NCBI GenBank assembly: GCA_038065435.1
Contig: JBBTQZ010000023.1
Span: 1-5,303 of the forward strand
Origin: JBBTQZ01 sp038065435
GTDB taxonomy: Bacteria > Patescibacteriota > Minisyncoccia > Phycocordibacterales > WO2-35-19
Length of the DNA stretch: 5,303 nucleotides
Reading direction: 5' to 3'
Shown here piece after piece: positions 5,221 through 5,303 of this stretch. A program made the translations under genes and the position numbers. The notes under the pieces are model-generated. The model saw only the letters and a list, made by a program, of their open reading frames with translations, ran no database searches and was not told the DNA's origin. Position 1 is the stretch's first letter, and each line of letters starts with the position of its first letter.

Positions 5221-5303
5221 GCCGAGGTGGCGAAATTGGTAACCGCAATCGACTCAAAATCGATCGTCGCAAGACTTGGGAGTTCGAGTCTCCCCCTCGG
5301 CAC
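5221..5303 (+). tRNA. tRNA-Leu, anticodon CAA (3' end cut by the window)
   Basis: The whole cloverleaf can be folded by eye. Acceptor GCCGAGG (5221-5227) pairs with CCTCGGC (5295-5301). The D stem is GCG/CGC (5230-5232 with 5244-5246) around a GG-containing loop. The anticodon stem ATCGA/TCGAT (5248-5252 with 5260-5264) holds the loop CTCAAAA, with anticodon CAA at 5255-5257, so it reads UUG leucine codons. A long class II variable arm (5265-5277) has the stem GTC/GAC with loop GCAA. The T arm is GGGAG/CTCCC around TTCGAGT (5278-5294). A5302 is the discriminator base expected for tRNA-Leu, and C5303 may be the first base of an encoded CCA, which falls outside the window. The long variable arm excludes the short-arm isoacceptors. 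Confidence 0.97.

Noticed and set aside
5280..5303. Integration (att) site at the 3' end of tRNA-Leu.
   Set aside because: The window ends at the tRNA, so no integrase, repeat of the tRNA end or junction can be seen.

Overview
The window looks like bacterial chromosomal housekeeping DNA, most likely from an uncultivated small-genome lineage of the Patescibacteria/CPR type (for example Parcubacteria). That placement is an inference. It rests on moderately AT-rich, ATA-rich coding sequence, three genes without a recognisable Shine-Dalgarno site, a short stringent-response enzyme without the usual C-terminal domains, and short palindromic elements inserted in frame in a conserved gene. No ribosomal RNA or other phylogenetic marker is present to settle it.

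Left to right: positions 1-326 hold the 3' end of an unrecognised gene on the + strand, with an amber codon in its reading frame and clearly higher GC (about 53% by hand count) than the rest (about 40%). A strong intrinsic terminator at 348-382 closes it. After an AT-rich leader with three perfect CATAATT heptamers comes topA (437-2722, DNA topoisomerase I), followed 13 bp later by a RelA/SpoT-type (p)ppGpp synthetase/hydrolase (2736-4166). The two probably form one transcription unit. parB (4163-5137, minus strand, chromosome-partitioning CTPase) converges on the rel gene so tightly that their stop codons overlap. An 83-bp AT-rich divergent region separates parB from a tRNA-Leu(CAA) gene (5221-5303), which the window edge cuts at its 3' CCA end.

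The genes cover chromosome topology (TopA), growth control by alarmone (Rel), chromosome segregation (ParB) and translation (tRNA-Leu). None of this is an exotic system. The most unusual signal is inside topA: two copies of a roughly 27-bp GC-rich element, both read in the same frame, plus a 67-bp nested palindrome. All three add peptide at apparent surface loops without breaking the gene, which points to short mobile repeats that behave like protein-coding palindromic elements.
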